Numbered from the stretch's first letter, positions 17,830 through 25,844 are shown. The stretch: DNA of 32,571 bases from an uncultured Oscillospiraceae bacterium (GCA_900543705.1 UQSL01000016.1:1-32571), one strand, 5' to 3'. A program made the numbers and translations. The notes: generated by a model not told the origin, from the letters alone.

Positions 17830-19491
17830 TTATTCTACAGAAATGATGAAATAATAGACAGGCTGTCCACCGTTGATCAGGCTGATCTCGATTTCTCCGC
17901 CGAAACGGTTGTTCAGCTGTTCCTTGACCTGGTTTGCCTGTTCTTCGGTCGCGTCCGCGCCGTACAAAATTGTGATAAACGAGCTGTCTTTGTGGACGAG
18001 CGAACGGGTGAGCTTGACGCAGGCCTTGACGATGTCGTGCTCGATAAAGCTGAGTTTACCGTTGTCGAGGGCCAGCACCTCACCCTCCTTGATGGAGTGG
18101 CCGTCGTACTCGGAATCACGCGCGGCAAAGGTAATCTGTCCGGTGGATACCCGGTCAAACGCCTTGGTCATGTTCAGGAGGTTTTCCTCCAGTGTCGCAT
18201 CTGCGTCAAAGGCTAGCATTGCGGATAGGCCCTGCGGGATGGTTCTGGTCTGGAGGACGCAGACTTCCCGGTCGGAAAGCTCGACAGCCTGTTCCGCAGC
18301 CATGATGATGTTTTTGTTGTTTGGCAGCACAAACACCGTCTGTGCCGGGGTTGCCTGAATGGCATGGAGGATATCGTCCGTGCTCGGGTTCATGGTCTGC
18401 CCGCCGCTGACGATATTGTCCGCCCCCAAATCCGTAAACAGGCTCTGGATGCCCTCGCCTGCCGCTACTGCAACAAACCCATAGGGGCGATCGGGTTCGA
18501 CAGGAGCATAGGTGTGGCTCTTTCCCTTTTCACGGACAGGGGCATTTTCAATGACGCGAGCGGTGTGCTGCTCTCGCATGTTTTCAATTTTCAGGTTGGT
18601 CAGCATGCCGAACTTGAGCCCTTCCTGCAATGCGTTGCCAGGGTTGTCGGTATGCACATGCACCTTGATGATATCGTCGTCATCCACGACCACGACGCAG
18701 TCGCCGATGGATTCGAGGTAGGCACGAAGCTTGAGCGCATCCTCCGCTTCGCGTTTTCTCTTGACAATAAACTCGGTGCAGTAGGTAAAGACGATTTCAT
18801 CGTCCGCCTGTGCGGCTGCATCGAAGGTAACAGTCTGTTTTGCAGGAGCGGTGGAATCCGTCTCGTTGGAAGGGATGATGCCCTCGCCGTGGAACACGGC
18901 CTGCATGCCCTGGCAGATGACAAGAAATCCCTTGCCGCCCGCATCCACGACGCCGGCCTTTTTGAGTACCGGCAAAAGCTCGGGCGTCGTATCGAGCGCC
19001 TTGCTCGCGGCGTCTACGATTTCGTCCCACAGCATGACAGGATCGGTGACGTCCTCACAGATATCGGAGGCATGTTCTCCTGCCAGACGGGCGACGGTGA
19101 GGATGGTGCCCTCAGTCGGCTTCATGACGGCCTTGTACGCCGCTGAGACGCCAATTTGCAAAGCGCGGGCAATGTCCTTACTGCCCGCCTGCTCGAGACC
19201 CGTCAAACCCTTGGAAAAGCCGCGGAAGAGCAGTGAGAGGATGACGCCGGAGTTCCCGCGCGCGCCCCGAAGCAGGGCGGCTGCGGCCTTTGCAGCAACC
19301 TCCGACACAGGGGCGTCGTCAGAAAGCAGGGATAACTCCCTTGCTGCATTGGAAATCGTCATGGACATGTTGGTACCGGTATCTCCGTCCGGTACGGGGA
19401 AGACGTTGAGTTCGTCCACCCGGTATTTTTGATTCGTGATGTTGTTTGCACCGGAGATGATCGCATCACGCAGAGTAGAACCCTGTATCAA
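17830..19491 (-). CDS. fakA: FakA-like fatty acid kinase (DAK2 domain, YloV family)
   Basis: The product is 553 residues. The N-terminal DAK2 nucleotide-binding domain carries NVFPVPDGDTGTN (DGDTGTN at about 35-41) and LLRGARGNSGVILS, and the C-terminal half is the DegV-like region (QTMNPSTDDIL; PNNKNIIMAA). FakA phosphorylates acyl groups carried by FakB/DegV proteins. A GTG at 19500 is in frame but overlaps the SD AAGGAG; TTG 19491, 8 nt behind it, gives the expected start MIQGSTLRDAIISGANN. It follows the Asp23 gene, as yloU-yloV do in Bacillus, and precedes recG. No fakB/degV gene is in the window. Confidence 0.92.
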   Translation of the reverse strand: MIQGSTLRDAIISGANNITNQKYRVDELNVFPVPDGDTGTNMSMTISNAARELSLLSDDAPVSEVAAKAAAALLRGARGNSGVILSLLFRGFSKGLTGLEQAGSKDIARALQIGVSAAYKAVMKPTEGTILTVARLAGEHASDICEDVTDPVMLWDEIVDAASKALDTTPELLPVLKKAGVVDAGGKGFLVICQGMQAVFHGEGIIPSNETDSTAPAKQTVTFDAAAQADDEIVFTYCTEFIVKRKREAEDALKLRAYLESIGDCVVVVDDDDIIKVHVHTDNPGNALQEGLKFGMLTNLKIENMREQHTARVIENAPVREKGKSHTYAPVEPDRPYGFVAVAAGEGIQSLFTDLGADNIVSGGQTMNPSTDDILHAIQATPAQTVFVLPNNKNIIMAAEQAVELSDREVCVLQTRTIPQGLSAMLAFDADATLEENLLNMTKAFDRVSTGQITFAARDSEYDGHSIKEGEVLALDNGKLSFIEHDIVKACVKLTRSLVHKDSSFITILYGADATEEQANQVKEQLNNRFGGEIEISLINGGQPVYYFIISVE

Positions 19492-19544
19492 TTTCAGCAC
19501 TCCTTAATGGAAAGGGCAGTAAAGGGAAGCCCTTCCTTCCGTAA

Positions 19545-19901
19545 TTACTGCACTTTCATCGAATCGACAAAGACGTTGACCTTGCTGACATGCAGGCCGG
19601 TTGAATCCTCGACGACGTAGCGCACTTTGTTGACGATACTTTTGACGATTGCAGGGATGTTGACGCCATAGGTGACTACAATATGCAGATCAATGGTTAG
19701 CGCCCCATCCACACAGCGGACACGGACTCCCTTATCGATGTTGTCCTGCTTCCTTGTCAGTACATTGCGGATTCCCTGCGCGGGACCGCTGACGGACATC
19801 CCTGCCACACCGAAACACTCCGTTGCAGTGTGACCGACGATGTTGACAAAATATTCATGAGAAATGTCGATGGTGCCGAGATGGTTTTCTATCTTAATCA
19901 A
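19545..19901 (-). CDS. Asp23/Gls24-family protein (YloU-like)
   Basis: The product is 118 residues, a normal length for the family. It contains ISHEYFVNIVGHTATECFGVAGM at the N-terminus and VDGALTIDLHIVVTYGVNIP in the middle, the usual Asp23 pattern. The family is linked to envelope stress and membrane-associated scaffolding. The frame is open to 20000, but GGAGG (minus strand, about 19911-19915) stands 9 nt before TTG 19901, giving MIKIENHLGTIDIS. It is the first gene of the leftward fakA-recG-HAD operon. In Bacillus rpmB lies nearby; it is not in this window. Confidence 0.88.
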   Translation of the reverse strand: MIKIENHLGTIDISHEYFVNIVGHTATECFGVAGMSVSGPAQGIRNVLTRKQDNIDKGVRVRCVDGALTIDLHIVVTYGVNIPAIVKSIVNKVRYVVEDSTGLHVSKVNVFVDSMKVQ

Positions 19902-19990
19902 TGAGAAAAGCCTCCTTTCCGGCTGACAGCCGTTTCTTCCTACAGGCGGAAACGGCGAAAGGTAGAAAAATTGCTTGATAATTAATATAT

Positions 19991-20020
19991 AGTATACCAT
20001 TATCCACCCTGTAGAAGCAA
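19991..20020 (-). promoter_or_regulatory. Promoter of the Asp23-fakA-recG operon
   Basis: On the minus strand TTGCTT (20020-20015) and TATACT (19996-19991) are 18 nt apart, about 90 nt upstream of the TTG start. Confidence 0.5.
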
Positions 20021-20624
20021 GATTTCCCGGAATTTATTTTCGTTTTTTGATGCTAGAAAACTGTTTGCTCGCACATTTACTGTGATAATAAAAGGGATAC
20101 AAGTACACCAACTTGGGTGAAGGAAAAGGAGGCAATGAGCCGGAACCCTTAGTAATGAATAAATTGATTTTTAATATCAGAAAATCCCTTGACACTTCTC
20201 TTACGGAAAATGAACGGCGTCTTAGAAAGGCGAGAGCTACGCCGGCCAGAAACGCGCCGGATGCTGGAACCGCATCTCCAGGGTAATGCACAATGTTACC
20301 GCATGACGGGGCCGTTGCATGGAAAGACGCACGGCAGTATACAGGAGAGAATCATCAACGCAGAGCAATGACAAAATGCACACTGAAGATAAAAGAGAGC
20401 CGGAAAATTTATCCCGGTTTCGTTTCTATCCCTGCTTTTTGAGCTTGATTTCTTCAAATTTGTATAGGTTGTTGGCTGAGGTGGCTTTCACTGTATCGAT
20501 TTCCTATTTGTGGATTCGAGAGCCGTTGTATTTTAGTATACTTACCATCAGCTTTCCATAGGTTTTATCTAGCTGGTTTTAGCAAAATAAACACCAAACA
20601 AACACCAAAGCACATAAAATGACA
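20021..20624. other. Gene-poor stretch with possible remnants
   Basis: I see no convincing gene in these 604 bases. A 43-codon plus-strand frame (20155-20286) has an SD-like AAGGAGG 22 nt too far upstream. On the minus strand 20572-20426 reads as coding-like sequence (ILKYNGSRIHK, stop, EIDTVKATSANNLYKFEEI) broken by one stop, possibly a decayed gene. AAACACCAAA occurs twice, at 20589-20598 and 20600-20609. The position on the 3' side of tRNA-Leu would fit the scar of a lost integrated element, but no integrase domain is recognisable. Confidence 0.35.
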
Positions 20625-20670
20625 AATAGAAAACCCCTGTGAATCCGCTTAACAAGCCATTTCACAAGGG
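20625..20670 (-). terminator. tRNA-Leu terminator
   Basis: CCCTTGTGAA (minus strand, 20670-20661) pairs with TTCACAGGGG (20643-20634) with one G·U, followed by TTTTCTATTT. It lies 9 nt after the tRNA CCA end. Confidence 0.75.
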
Positions 20671-20678
20671 TTTGGTTT

Positions 20679-20762
20679 TGGTGCGGGTAACAGGACTTGA
20701 ACCTGCACGTCGAAGACACCAGATCCTAAGTCTGGCGCGTCTGCCAATTCCGCCATACCCGC
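20679..20762 (-). tRNA. tRNA-Leu (anticodon UAG)
   Basis: The minus strand reads GCGGGTATGGCGGAATTGGC at the 5' end, the anticodon arm CCAGA-CTTAGGA-TCTGG with anticodon TAG, a long variable arm typical of class II tRNAs, the T arm CAGG-TTCAAGT-CCTG, and the acceptor TACCCGC followed by an encoded CCA. It decodes CUN leucine codons, mainly CUA/CUG. Length is 84 with CCA. Confidence 0.95.
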
Positions 20763-20777
20763 GAGAATACAGTCCAT

Positions 20778-20806
20778 ATTTTATCATACATCCGCTTTGG
20801 TGTCAA
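20778..20806 (-). promoter_or_regulatory. tRNA-Leu promoter
   Basis: TTGACA (minus strand, 20806-20801) and TAAAAT (20783-20778) are exactly 17 nt apart, ending 15 nt before the tRNA. The -35 box lies within the last codons of the upstream membrane-protein gene. Confidence 0.75.
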
Positions 20807-21704
20807 TCGGATCGGGATTCACTGAAACAGAACTCGCTTCCTCGTGGCCGTCGGCAAAAAAACGCACGGTTTCGTCCAGCCTCTTACTTGAAAGAAAATA
20901 GGTTTTGTCGCGGTCCGGGGAGGCAAATACCGCAAGTCCGGAAAACCACAGAGCATACAGGGAAAGGGCAAGAGTGGAATAATCCGGAGTGCCAAAACAG
21001 GACTGTCCGCTGGATAGAGTATAGACAAGACATGGAACGGTTGCGAGCAGACCGACAATTGACCCGGATAATCCAAAGATTACACATGCACGCTGTCCCT
21101 TTGCGGTATGTACTCCGAGAAAACAACGGCCCTGTCCAATCATGAACAGGAGAATCAGTACATCAAAAAGCAGGTTCAGAACCCGCTGGGAGATCGGGAT
21201 TACCGTTGCGTAGGTGACAAGGCTGACACCGATACGAAGCGCGCACCACAGGGCCGGGATTGCACAAAGATTTCCAATGGAAAGACTGTGCGTTTTTCCG
21301 CGCAGGCAGTGGACGCCAAGCGCTAAAAACACTAATGCAGAAAGCCCTCCTGCAATCAGTGTCAGGAGTGCAATAATGAGTCCGATGGATTGCACGGTAA
21401 AGCCTTTGGAAACAGTGTTGTAAGTGTCATACAGCATGCAACCGCTAAGCAACAGAGAAAAGATGCCTTGAAACCGCAGCTTTGCGCGGGATACCCGGAC
21501 AGCCGGCTCCCGGCGGAAGAAAAATGCGATGATTGGAAGCAGGATAATGATCGCTGTCAAGATCCAGAGCAGCCAGACTGTCCAGTCAGTGACAAGGAAA
21601 AAGCCAGTCGACTGGTCCACGTTGGAAGTAAGCTGAAAACATCGGAGAACACCAGCCCCGATGCCGAGCAGGCAGGTGAACAAAAACGTAAATTTGATAA
21701 GCAT
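20784..21704 (-). CDS. Unrecognised multi-span membrane protein
   Basis: The product is 306 residues with about seven or eight hydrophobic helices: KFTFLFTCLLGIGAGVLR near the N-terminus, WLLWILTAIIILLPIIAFFF, FSLLLSGCMLY, two around LIIALLTLIAGGLSALVFLA, NLLFDVLILLFMI, VIFGLSGSIVGLLATVPCLV, and SLYALWFSGLAVF. The C-terminal 50 residues are polar (DETVRFFADGHEE) and probably cytoplasmic. I recognise no family. Of two close ATGs, 21704 lies 9 nt behind AGGAG while 21713 abuts it. It has a good promoter of its own and points away from spoIID. A transporter-like or sporulation membrane role is possible but unsupported. Confidence 0.7.
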   Translation of the reverse strand: MLIKFTFLFTCLLGIGAGVLRCFQLTSNVDQSTGFFLVTDWTVWLLWILTAIIILLPIIAFFFRREPAVRVSRAKLRFQGIFSLLLSGCMLYDTYNTVSKGFTVQSIGLIIALLTLIAGGLSALVFLALGVHCLRGKTHSLSIGNLCAIPALWCALRIGVSLVTYATVIPISQRVLNLLFDVLILLFMIGQGRCFLGVHTAKGQRACVIFGLSGSIVGLLATVPCLVYTLSSGQSCFGTPDYSTLALSLYALWFSGLAVFASPDRDKTYFLSSKRLDETVRFFADGHEEASSVSVNPDPIDTKADV

Positions 21705-21788
21705 GGACGACATCTCCTAAAGTCCTCAGGCGGACAGGTATTATTGTTTGGAAAACGGAACAAGGCAGATTTTCTTACTCATAAAATT

Positions 21789-21817
21789 ATTGTATCGGAT
21801 GGCCTGTATAAAGTCAA
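21789..21817 (-). promoter_or_regulatory. Promoter of the membrane-protein gene
   Basis: TTGACT (minus strand, 21817-21812) and TACAAT (21794-21789) are 17 nt apart, about 80 nt upstream of the ATG. This suggests housekeeping sigma-factor transcription. Confidence 0.6.
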
Positions 21818-21915
21818 GAAGAGCCTGATATCCTGGTTCTATTCTAAAGCTTGGCCTCATAGGGATACTGTAGCAGGAAATCCGGACAACCCGGAAACAG
21901 AAGGGAAGGAAAAGG

Positions 21916-22923
21916 ATGAAATCCCAATTTTGGATGATACTGATTCTAGCGGTTTTGCTTTTTACAGTACCGATGCTTGCCATGGCTCCCGGAGAGAACA
22001 TGAATCCAGGTCAGACCCAGTCCGGTGCACAAGACTCCCAGACGCCGGACATCGGCATTACAAAAAAAGATATGAAATTCAAGGTGCTCGATAGTACGTC
22101 GGGTACGGTTGAAAGTTACTCCGCCAAAGAGTTTGCAATTGGGGCGATTGCCGCCGAAATGCCGCCAAGCTTTCACATCGAAGCACTTAAGGCGCAGGGA
22201 TTGGCAGCGCTGACCTATGCGACTAGGCTCAAGCTGCAAAACCAGGAGACAAAGCCTGAGGACCTTAAAGGGGCGGATTTTGCCATTGGGGACGGTTCGT
22301 TCACCGGATTTATGACGAAAGAACAGATGCAGGAACGGTATGGGGACAATTTCAAGACATACTATGACAAGATTGAACAGGCGGCAGAGGAAATCTGTGA
22401 CAAACTGATCCTCTATGATTCCTGGCCCATCGTTGCGGCCTATCATGCCATCTCCGGCGGAAAAACCGAAGCCGCACAGAATGTCTGGCAGTCTGCCATC
22501 GATTACTTGGTACCGGTCGACAGCGTGGGAGATGAGCTGTCTCCAGATTATGAAAAAAGCGTTACCATGAGCGCGGATGAGGTAAGAGAAAAACTGACGG
22601 CAGGTATGGACGGACTCGAACTCTCAGAGGATCCCTCCGGATGGATTACCGTTGTCAGCAGAACGGATTCGGATACGGTCAACGAGGTGACGGTGGGGAA
22701 TCAATCGACCACCGGAAAACAGGTGCGCTCTATGTTGGGGCTTCGTTCTGCGGATTTCACGGTGTCCTATGGGGAAAACGGGTTTACCTTTACAACGAAA
22801 GGATATGGTCATTCGGTCGGAATGAGCCAGTATGGGGCGGACTACTTAGCACGGCAGGGCAATTCCTATGAAGACATCATCAAGCACTACTATACCGGTG
22901 TTCAGATTGCCACAATACAGTAG
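21916..22923 (+). CDS. spoIID: SpoIID/LytB-domain protein (stage II sporulation protein D)
   Basis: The product is 335 residues. It has an N-terminal signal anchor (MILILAVLLFTVPMLAMA, residues 7-24), a polar linker, and the SpoIID domain from about residue 53. The putative catalytic glutamate is E81 in AIAAE81MPPSFH, followed by EALKAQGLAALTYA, and the C-terminal signature GYGHSVGMSQYGAD is intact. SpoIID is a lytic transglycosylase that cuts stripped glycan strands with SpoIIP during forespore engulfment; neither SpoIIP nor SpoIIM is in the window. ATG 21916 has AAGGAAAAGG just upstream. I could not pick out a confident sigma-E promoter in the 200 nt before it. Confidence 0.92.
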   Translation: MKSQFWMILILAVLLFTVPMLAMAPGENMNPGQTQSGAQDSQTPDIGITKKDMKFKVLDSTSGTVESYSAKEFAIGAIAAEMPPSFHIEALKAQGLAALTYATRLKLQNQETKPEDLKGADFAIGDGSFTGFMTKEQMQERYGDNFKTYYDKIEQAAEEICDKLILYDSWPIVAAYHAISGGKTEAAQNVWQSAIDYLVPVDSVGDELSPDYEKSVTMSADEVREKLTAGMDGLELSEDPSGWITVVSRTDSDTVNEVTVGNQSTTGKQVRSMLGLRSADFTVSYGENGFTFTTKGYGHSVGMSQYGADYLARQGNSYEDIIKHYYTGVQIATIQ

Positions 22924-22959
22924 GGCAATAATAAATAGAATCTGATTTTTCGGGGATAC

Positions 22960-22988
22960 TTGCCTGTGTAAAGCACATTGGCTATAAT
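22960..22988 (+). promoter_or_regulatory. Promoter of the HAD hydrolase gene
   Basis: TTGCCT (22960-22965) and TATAAT (22983-22988) are 17 nt apart, about 70 nt before the start codon. Confidence 0.6.
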
Positions 22989-23060
22989 AAAAGACAGGCT
23001 GTAAGCTGACAGCAGTTTACGGTACGAAGCCTATCAATGCGAAAGGATTGTCCGCCTCCC

Positions 23061-23720
23061 ATGAAAGAACAGAGGAAGAATACACCGTTTCAGGCGATGA
23101 TTTTTGATTTTGATGGAACCCTTGTGGATTCTATGGACGTCTGGGACCATCTAGCTGCTGATCTGTTGAAAAAACGAGGCATTACAGCGCCTGAAAACCT
23201 GGATGAGATCCTTGTCCCGATGAGTACCGAGCAATCGGCAAATTATTTGGTGAAAAAATTTCGTCTGGGTATTTTACCGGGAGAGCTTGTGGAAGAGATG
23301 TATGCGGCCATCGAAGAAAAATACCGCACACAAGTTCCCATCAAGCCGTTTGTCGGGCAGTATCTGCAAAAAAAATATGAACAGGGCTATCCGATGTGCG
23401 TTGCTACAGCGAACTCTGCCGCCATTACCGAGCAGACGTTGCGCCGCCTCGGTATATTCGACTGTTTTTCGTTTCTTGTGACCTGTGATGAACTGGGGTT
23501 GTCAAAAGATAATCCGGAATTTTTTGAAAAAACAGCGCGGCATCTAGGGTTTGTCCCCGGGCAGGTACTGGTCTTTGAGGATTCCCTCCACTGTGCTAAA
23601 GCTGCAAAGGCCGCGGGATGCCTGGTATCGGGGGTATTCGATTTGTCCTCCTGGCAGGAGGAAAGGCAGATGAGGGAAGTCTGTGATTTTTACCTGGCTT
23701 CCTTTAGCGAGTGGATTTAA
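23061..23720 (+). CDS. HAD-superfamily hydrolase (beta-phosphoglucomutase-like)
   Basis: The product is 219 residues from ATG 23061, or 227 from ATG 23037. Motif I is D16-F-D18-G-T-L-V-D-S; the cap follows, then ATANS (motif II position), K in GLSKDNPEFF, and VFEDSLHCAKAAKAAG (motif IV). The two-Asp motif I and FEDS are typical of the beta-phosphoglucomutase/phosphatase group, but substrate is undetermined. The start is uncertain: GAAAGGA at 23041-23047 is 13 nt before ATG 23061, while ATG 23037 has no clear SD. It has a consensus-like promoter and seems to be a single gene. Confidence 0.85.
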   Translation: MKEQRKNTPFQAMIFDFDGTLVDSMDVWDHLAADLLKKRGITAPENLDEILVPMSTEQSANYLVKKFRLGILPGELVEEMYAAIEEKYRTQVPIKPFVGQYLQKKYEQGYPMCVATANSAAITEQTLRRLGIFDCFSFLVTCDELGLSKDNPEFFEKTARHLGFVPGQVLVFEDSLHCAKAAKAAGCLVSGVFDLSSWQEERQMREVCDFYLASFSEWI

Positions 23721-23842
23721 TTGAAAAATTTGGAATTGCCTTTCTGATAAAAAATTGAACTGAGAAGCATAACCGGACGGTTTTTGCACACACTGCTGTT
23801 AAGGAATATTTCTTTTTCAAACCACTCGCAGGAGGAATGGAT

Positions 23843-24046
23843 ATGAACCAGTATCAGCAGAAAATCAAACGCTTTATGGATAACCAGATTGGGGAGCTCA
23901 AAGAGGGGCTTTGCCATCTGAAGGACAGCGAAGTCTCCCCGACCGATTTAGGAGACGTTTACAACGGCATGCTGCGTCACACAGTGGAATATGAGATTGA
24001 ACACATGGAGTGCCTGAAAAAAGAATTGCTTGATGAACTCCAATAA
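23843..24046 (+). CDS. Small helical protein of unknown function
   Basis: The product is 67 residues, highly charged and predicted all-helical (MNQYQQKIKRFMDNQIGELK at the start; EIEHMECLKKELLDELQ at the end). No membrane helix, signal or metal motif is visible; two cysteines are present. ATG 23843 lies 7 nt behind GGAGG (23831-23835), a strong SD, which argues that it is really translated; ATG 23837 is in frame but too close. I do not recognise a family. Short helical proteins of this shape often act as small regulators or structural subunits, but nothing here proves that. Confidence 0.6.
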   Translation: MNQYQQKIKRFMDNQIGELKEGLCHLKDSEVSPTDLGDVYNGMLRHTVEYEIEHMECLKKELLDELQ

Positions 24047-24273
24047 GGATAAGCCCTCTTCTGTGAACAGAACCAAGAAAAAAAGGCATTGAAAGTAAAA
24101 GTCTCCATGATTGGAGGCTTATAAATATCAGGGAACCTTTTTCCTGTCTATTTCCTGGGGCGGTTCACTTTTTCCAGGTTGCGGGGGCTTTTCTTTCCAG
24201 ATATTAAGCCGTATGCTTTGTTTTTTGCAGGATATCCTAACATCGAGAGAACAACTCGAAAGGATGGATACCT
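24047..24273. other. Intergenic stretch with a small dyad
   Basis: No gene is seen. CTCCA (24103-24107) and TGGAG (24112-24116) form a short dyad directly before TATAAAT (24120-24126), which could be an operator and -10 box for the next gene, but no well-spaced -35 is evident. Confidence 0.25.
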
Positions 24274-24687
24274 TTGCAAATGCAGAGAATTCGGGATTAT
24301 GCGGCGGTCTACGCCATTGGTTCCGTTGGATACAGCGCTGTGGAAATTGTATGGCGCGGTTTTACCCATTGGACCATGGCGGGGACGGGGGGAGTCTGTT
24401 TTTCCCTGCTTCACCTGCTTAATGGGAAAAAGCGGAAAAACCCCCTTTGGAAAAAATGCCTGGCTGGAAGCGGGGTCATCACGGGTATCGAATTTGTGAC
24501 AGGCTGTGTCGTTAATCTGACATTTCATATGAATGTCTGGGATTATTCTTCCCTGGCAGGAAATTTACTCGGACAAATCTGCCCGTTATATTCGGCACTC
24601 TGGTTTTTGCTGTGCATCCCGGTGATGGCGCTATCTAACGGGCTGTACCGGCTGAAGATCAAGGGCAAACGGCTAAAAAGCATATAA
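24274..24687 (+). CDS. Putative membrane protein, CmpB-like (PF06541 type)
   Basis: The product is 137 residues with about four hydrophobic segments (YAAVYAIGSVGYSAVEIVW; GTGGVCFSLLHLLNG; GSGVITGIEFVTGCVVNL; CPLYSALWFLLCIPVMAL) and a basic C-terminal tail (RLKIKGKRLKSI). The phrases EFVTGCVVNL, VWDYSSLAGNLLGQICP and FW/WFLLC resemble the small 'putative ABC-transporter type IV' (CmpB) membrane family, whose function is not established; this is from memory of the pattern. TTG 24274 lies 9 nt behind AAAGGA; ATG 24280 is the alternative. The next gene is convergent. Confidence 0.65.
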   Translation: MQMQRIRDYAAVYAIGSVGYSAVEIVWRGFTHWTMAGTGGVCFSLLHLLNGKKRKNPLWKKCLAGSGVITGIEFVTGCVVNLTFHMNVWDYSSLAGNLLGQICPLYSALWFLLCIPVMALSNGLYRLKIKGKRLKSI

Positions 24688-24701
24688 ATTCCCATAAATA
24701 T

Positions 24702-24732
24702 AAGCGGCAGCAAAAATTGCTGCCGCTTTTGT
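24702..24732. terminator. Bidirectional terminator between the CmpB-like gene and the SDR gene
   Basis: A perfect 12-bp stem (24702-24713 / 24717-24728) with a 3-nt loop is followed by TTTTGT on the plus strand and TATATTTAT on the minus strand. It serves both convergent genes. Confidence 0.85.
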
Positions 24733-24745
24733 GATTTACGTGGGA

Positions 24746-25507
24746 TTAATAAGCTGTCCAGCCGGCGTCTGCCGCCATGGCTACACCGTTAACATAGCTG
24801 GAATCCTCACAGGCAAAGAATAAAGCGATATTTGCAATCTCTTCCGGTTTTCCGCTGCGGGGGGAGTTTCCAGAGCCAAGCATGACGCGCCCGATACCAA
24901 ACTCGCTGACGTTAGACATGCCAACGCCGTTTTGTGTGATTTCCGTATCAACTCCGCCCGGACAGATAACATTGCAACGGATTCCCTTAGTTGCATACAT
25001 ATAAGCGATGTTTTTGCTCAGGCCGACCACGCCGAATTTAGAAGCGGTGTAAGCGGCGCCGGCACGGCTGCCTGCAATTCCGCCCACGGAAGCGACATTG
25101 ACAATATTGCCGCCTCCCGTCTTTTCCATTTCCTTGACCGCGGTGCGGCAGGCGTAAAAAACGCCGGAAAGGTTGACGGACATGATTTTGTTCCACAGCT
25201 CATCGTCAACTTCTGCGACGGGTTTCATATCGTCCATAATACCGGCATTGTTGACGAGAATGTCGATTTTTCCGAACTGTTTGACAGCCTCTGCAATCAT
25301 GCCGTCGCAGTCGGATTCGTTGGAAACATCACCCTGAAAAGCAGTGATGGTCCCGTTTTCCGCCTGTTGCTCAAGTTCTGCCAGGCGTTCCTTCCTGCGG
25401 GCCACAGCAATGACATGTGCGCCTTCTTTGGCAAAGAGCAGCGCGATCGCACGGCCAATTCCGGAGCTTGCTCCGGTAACAACTGCGACTTTCCCTTCCA
25501 GTTTCAT
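24746..25507 (-). CDS. Short-chain dehydrogenase/reductase (classical SDR)
   Basis: The product is 253 residues, the classical SDR length. The cofactor loop is T11-G-A-S-S-G-I-G18, N86-N-A-G89 stabilises the sheet, and the catalytic tetrad is N112, S140, Y153 and K157 (YTASK). Basic residues R37-R38 after the second strand suggest NADPH preference. The substrate cannot be read from sequence; such proteins often act on hydroxysteroids, 3-oxoacyl groups or sugars. ATG 25507 follows AGAGGGA. It is a single gene with its own promoter, next to a dead nitroreductase gene. Confidence 0.93.
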   Translation of the reverse strand: MKLEGKVAVVTGASSGIGRAIALLFAKEGAHVIAVARRKERLAELEQQAENGTITAFQGDVSNESDCDGMIAEAVKQFGKIDILVNNAGIMDDMKPVAEVDDELWNKIMSVNLSGVFYACRTAVKEMEKTGGGNIVNVASVGGIAGSRAGAAYTASKFGVVGLSKNIAYMYATKGIRCNVICPGGVDTEITQNGVGMSNVSEFGIGRVMLGSGNSPRSGKPEEIANIALFFACEDSSYVNGVAMAADAGWTAY

Positions 25508-25556
25508 TGGGATTCCCTCTTTCTGTAGTTTCTAGTGAATCTTTTTATACCACCCA

Positions 25557-25585
25557 ATTATATTCAATTGGAAAGAAAAAGACAA
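25557..25585 (-). promoter_or_regulatory. Promoter of the SDR gene
   Basis: TTGTCT (minus strand, 25585-25580) and a consensus TATAAT (25562-25557) are 17 nt apart, about 50 nt before the start codon. Confidence 0.7.
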
Positions 25586-25708
25586 GATCGTTTTTGTGAT
25601 TTTGATTATTTTTTGCAAAAAGTCTCCGTTAACCATGGCTCCGGAGATGATTCCCTGTGTCACCGAATCATTTGAACGGTTCCCGTTTTTCTGCGTTTTG
25701 CCTGGGGT

Positions 25709-25844
25709 TCAGGACTGTTGGTTCATGGCAGTTGGCGCCATACAACCGGCATTCAGGATGGTGTTATACGCCTCATCCGAAATCTGAATAGTTTATAGCT
25801 GCGGATACTCCTTCTGTGGTAAATCACTTTCATGTTTCATTCAT
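25709..25844 (-). pseudogene. Nitroreductase-family N-terminal remnant
   Basis: On the minus strand ATG 25833 opens MKVIYHRRSIRSYK, the start typical of nitroreductases. The frame then shifts by one base, and the next frame reads ISDEAYNTILNAGCMAPTAM and NQQS before TGA 25711-25709. Adding one C in the AAACTATTC run would restore RRSIRSYKPIQISDEAYN, and the TGA stands where family members have Trp (NQQxW). An SD (AAAGGAGGAAGC, plus-strand 25849-25860) still precedes it, with an ATG at 25844 in a third frame. The FMN-binding remainder of the gene (about 120 residues) is missing, so this is a dead fragment. Confidence 0.7.

Noticed and set aside
20155..20286. 43-codon plus-strand frame MNKLIFNIRKSLDTSLTENE
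   Set aside because: The SD-like AAGGAGG is 22 nt away and nothing supports translation; possible but not listed as a gene.
20034..20291. 85-codon minus-strand frame near tRNA-Leu
   Set aside because: No SD, odd composition and no family; treated as non-coding.
21390..22094. 234-codon plus-strand frame between the membrane protein and spoIID
   Set aside because: It runs antisense to the membrane-protein gene and overlaps spoIID in another frame; the translation is low in hydrophobic core and has no motif.
25596..25787. 63-codon plus-strand frame
   Set aside because: It is antisense to the nitroreductase remnant and has no SD.
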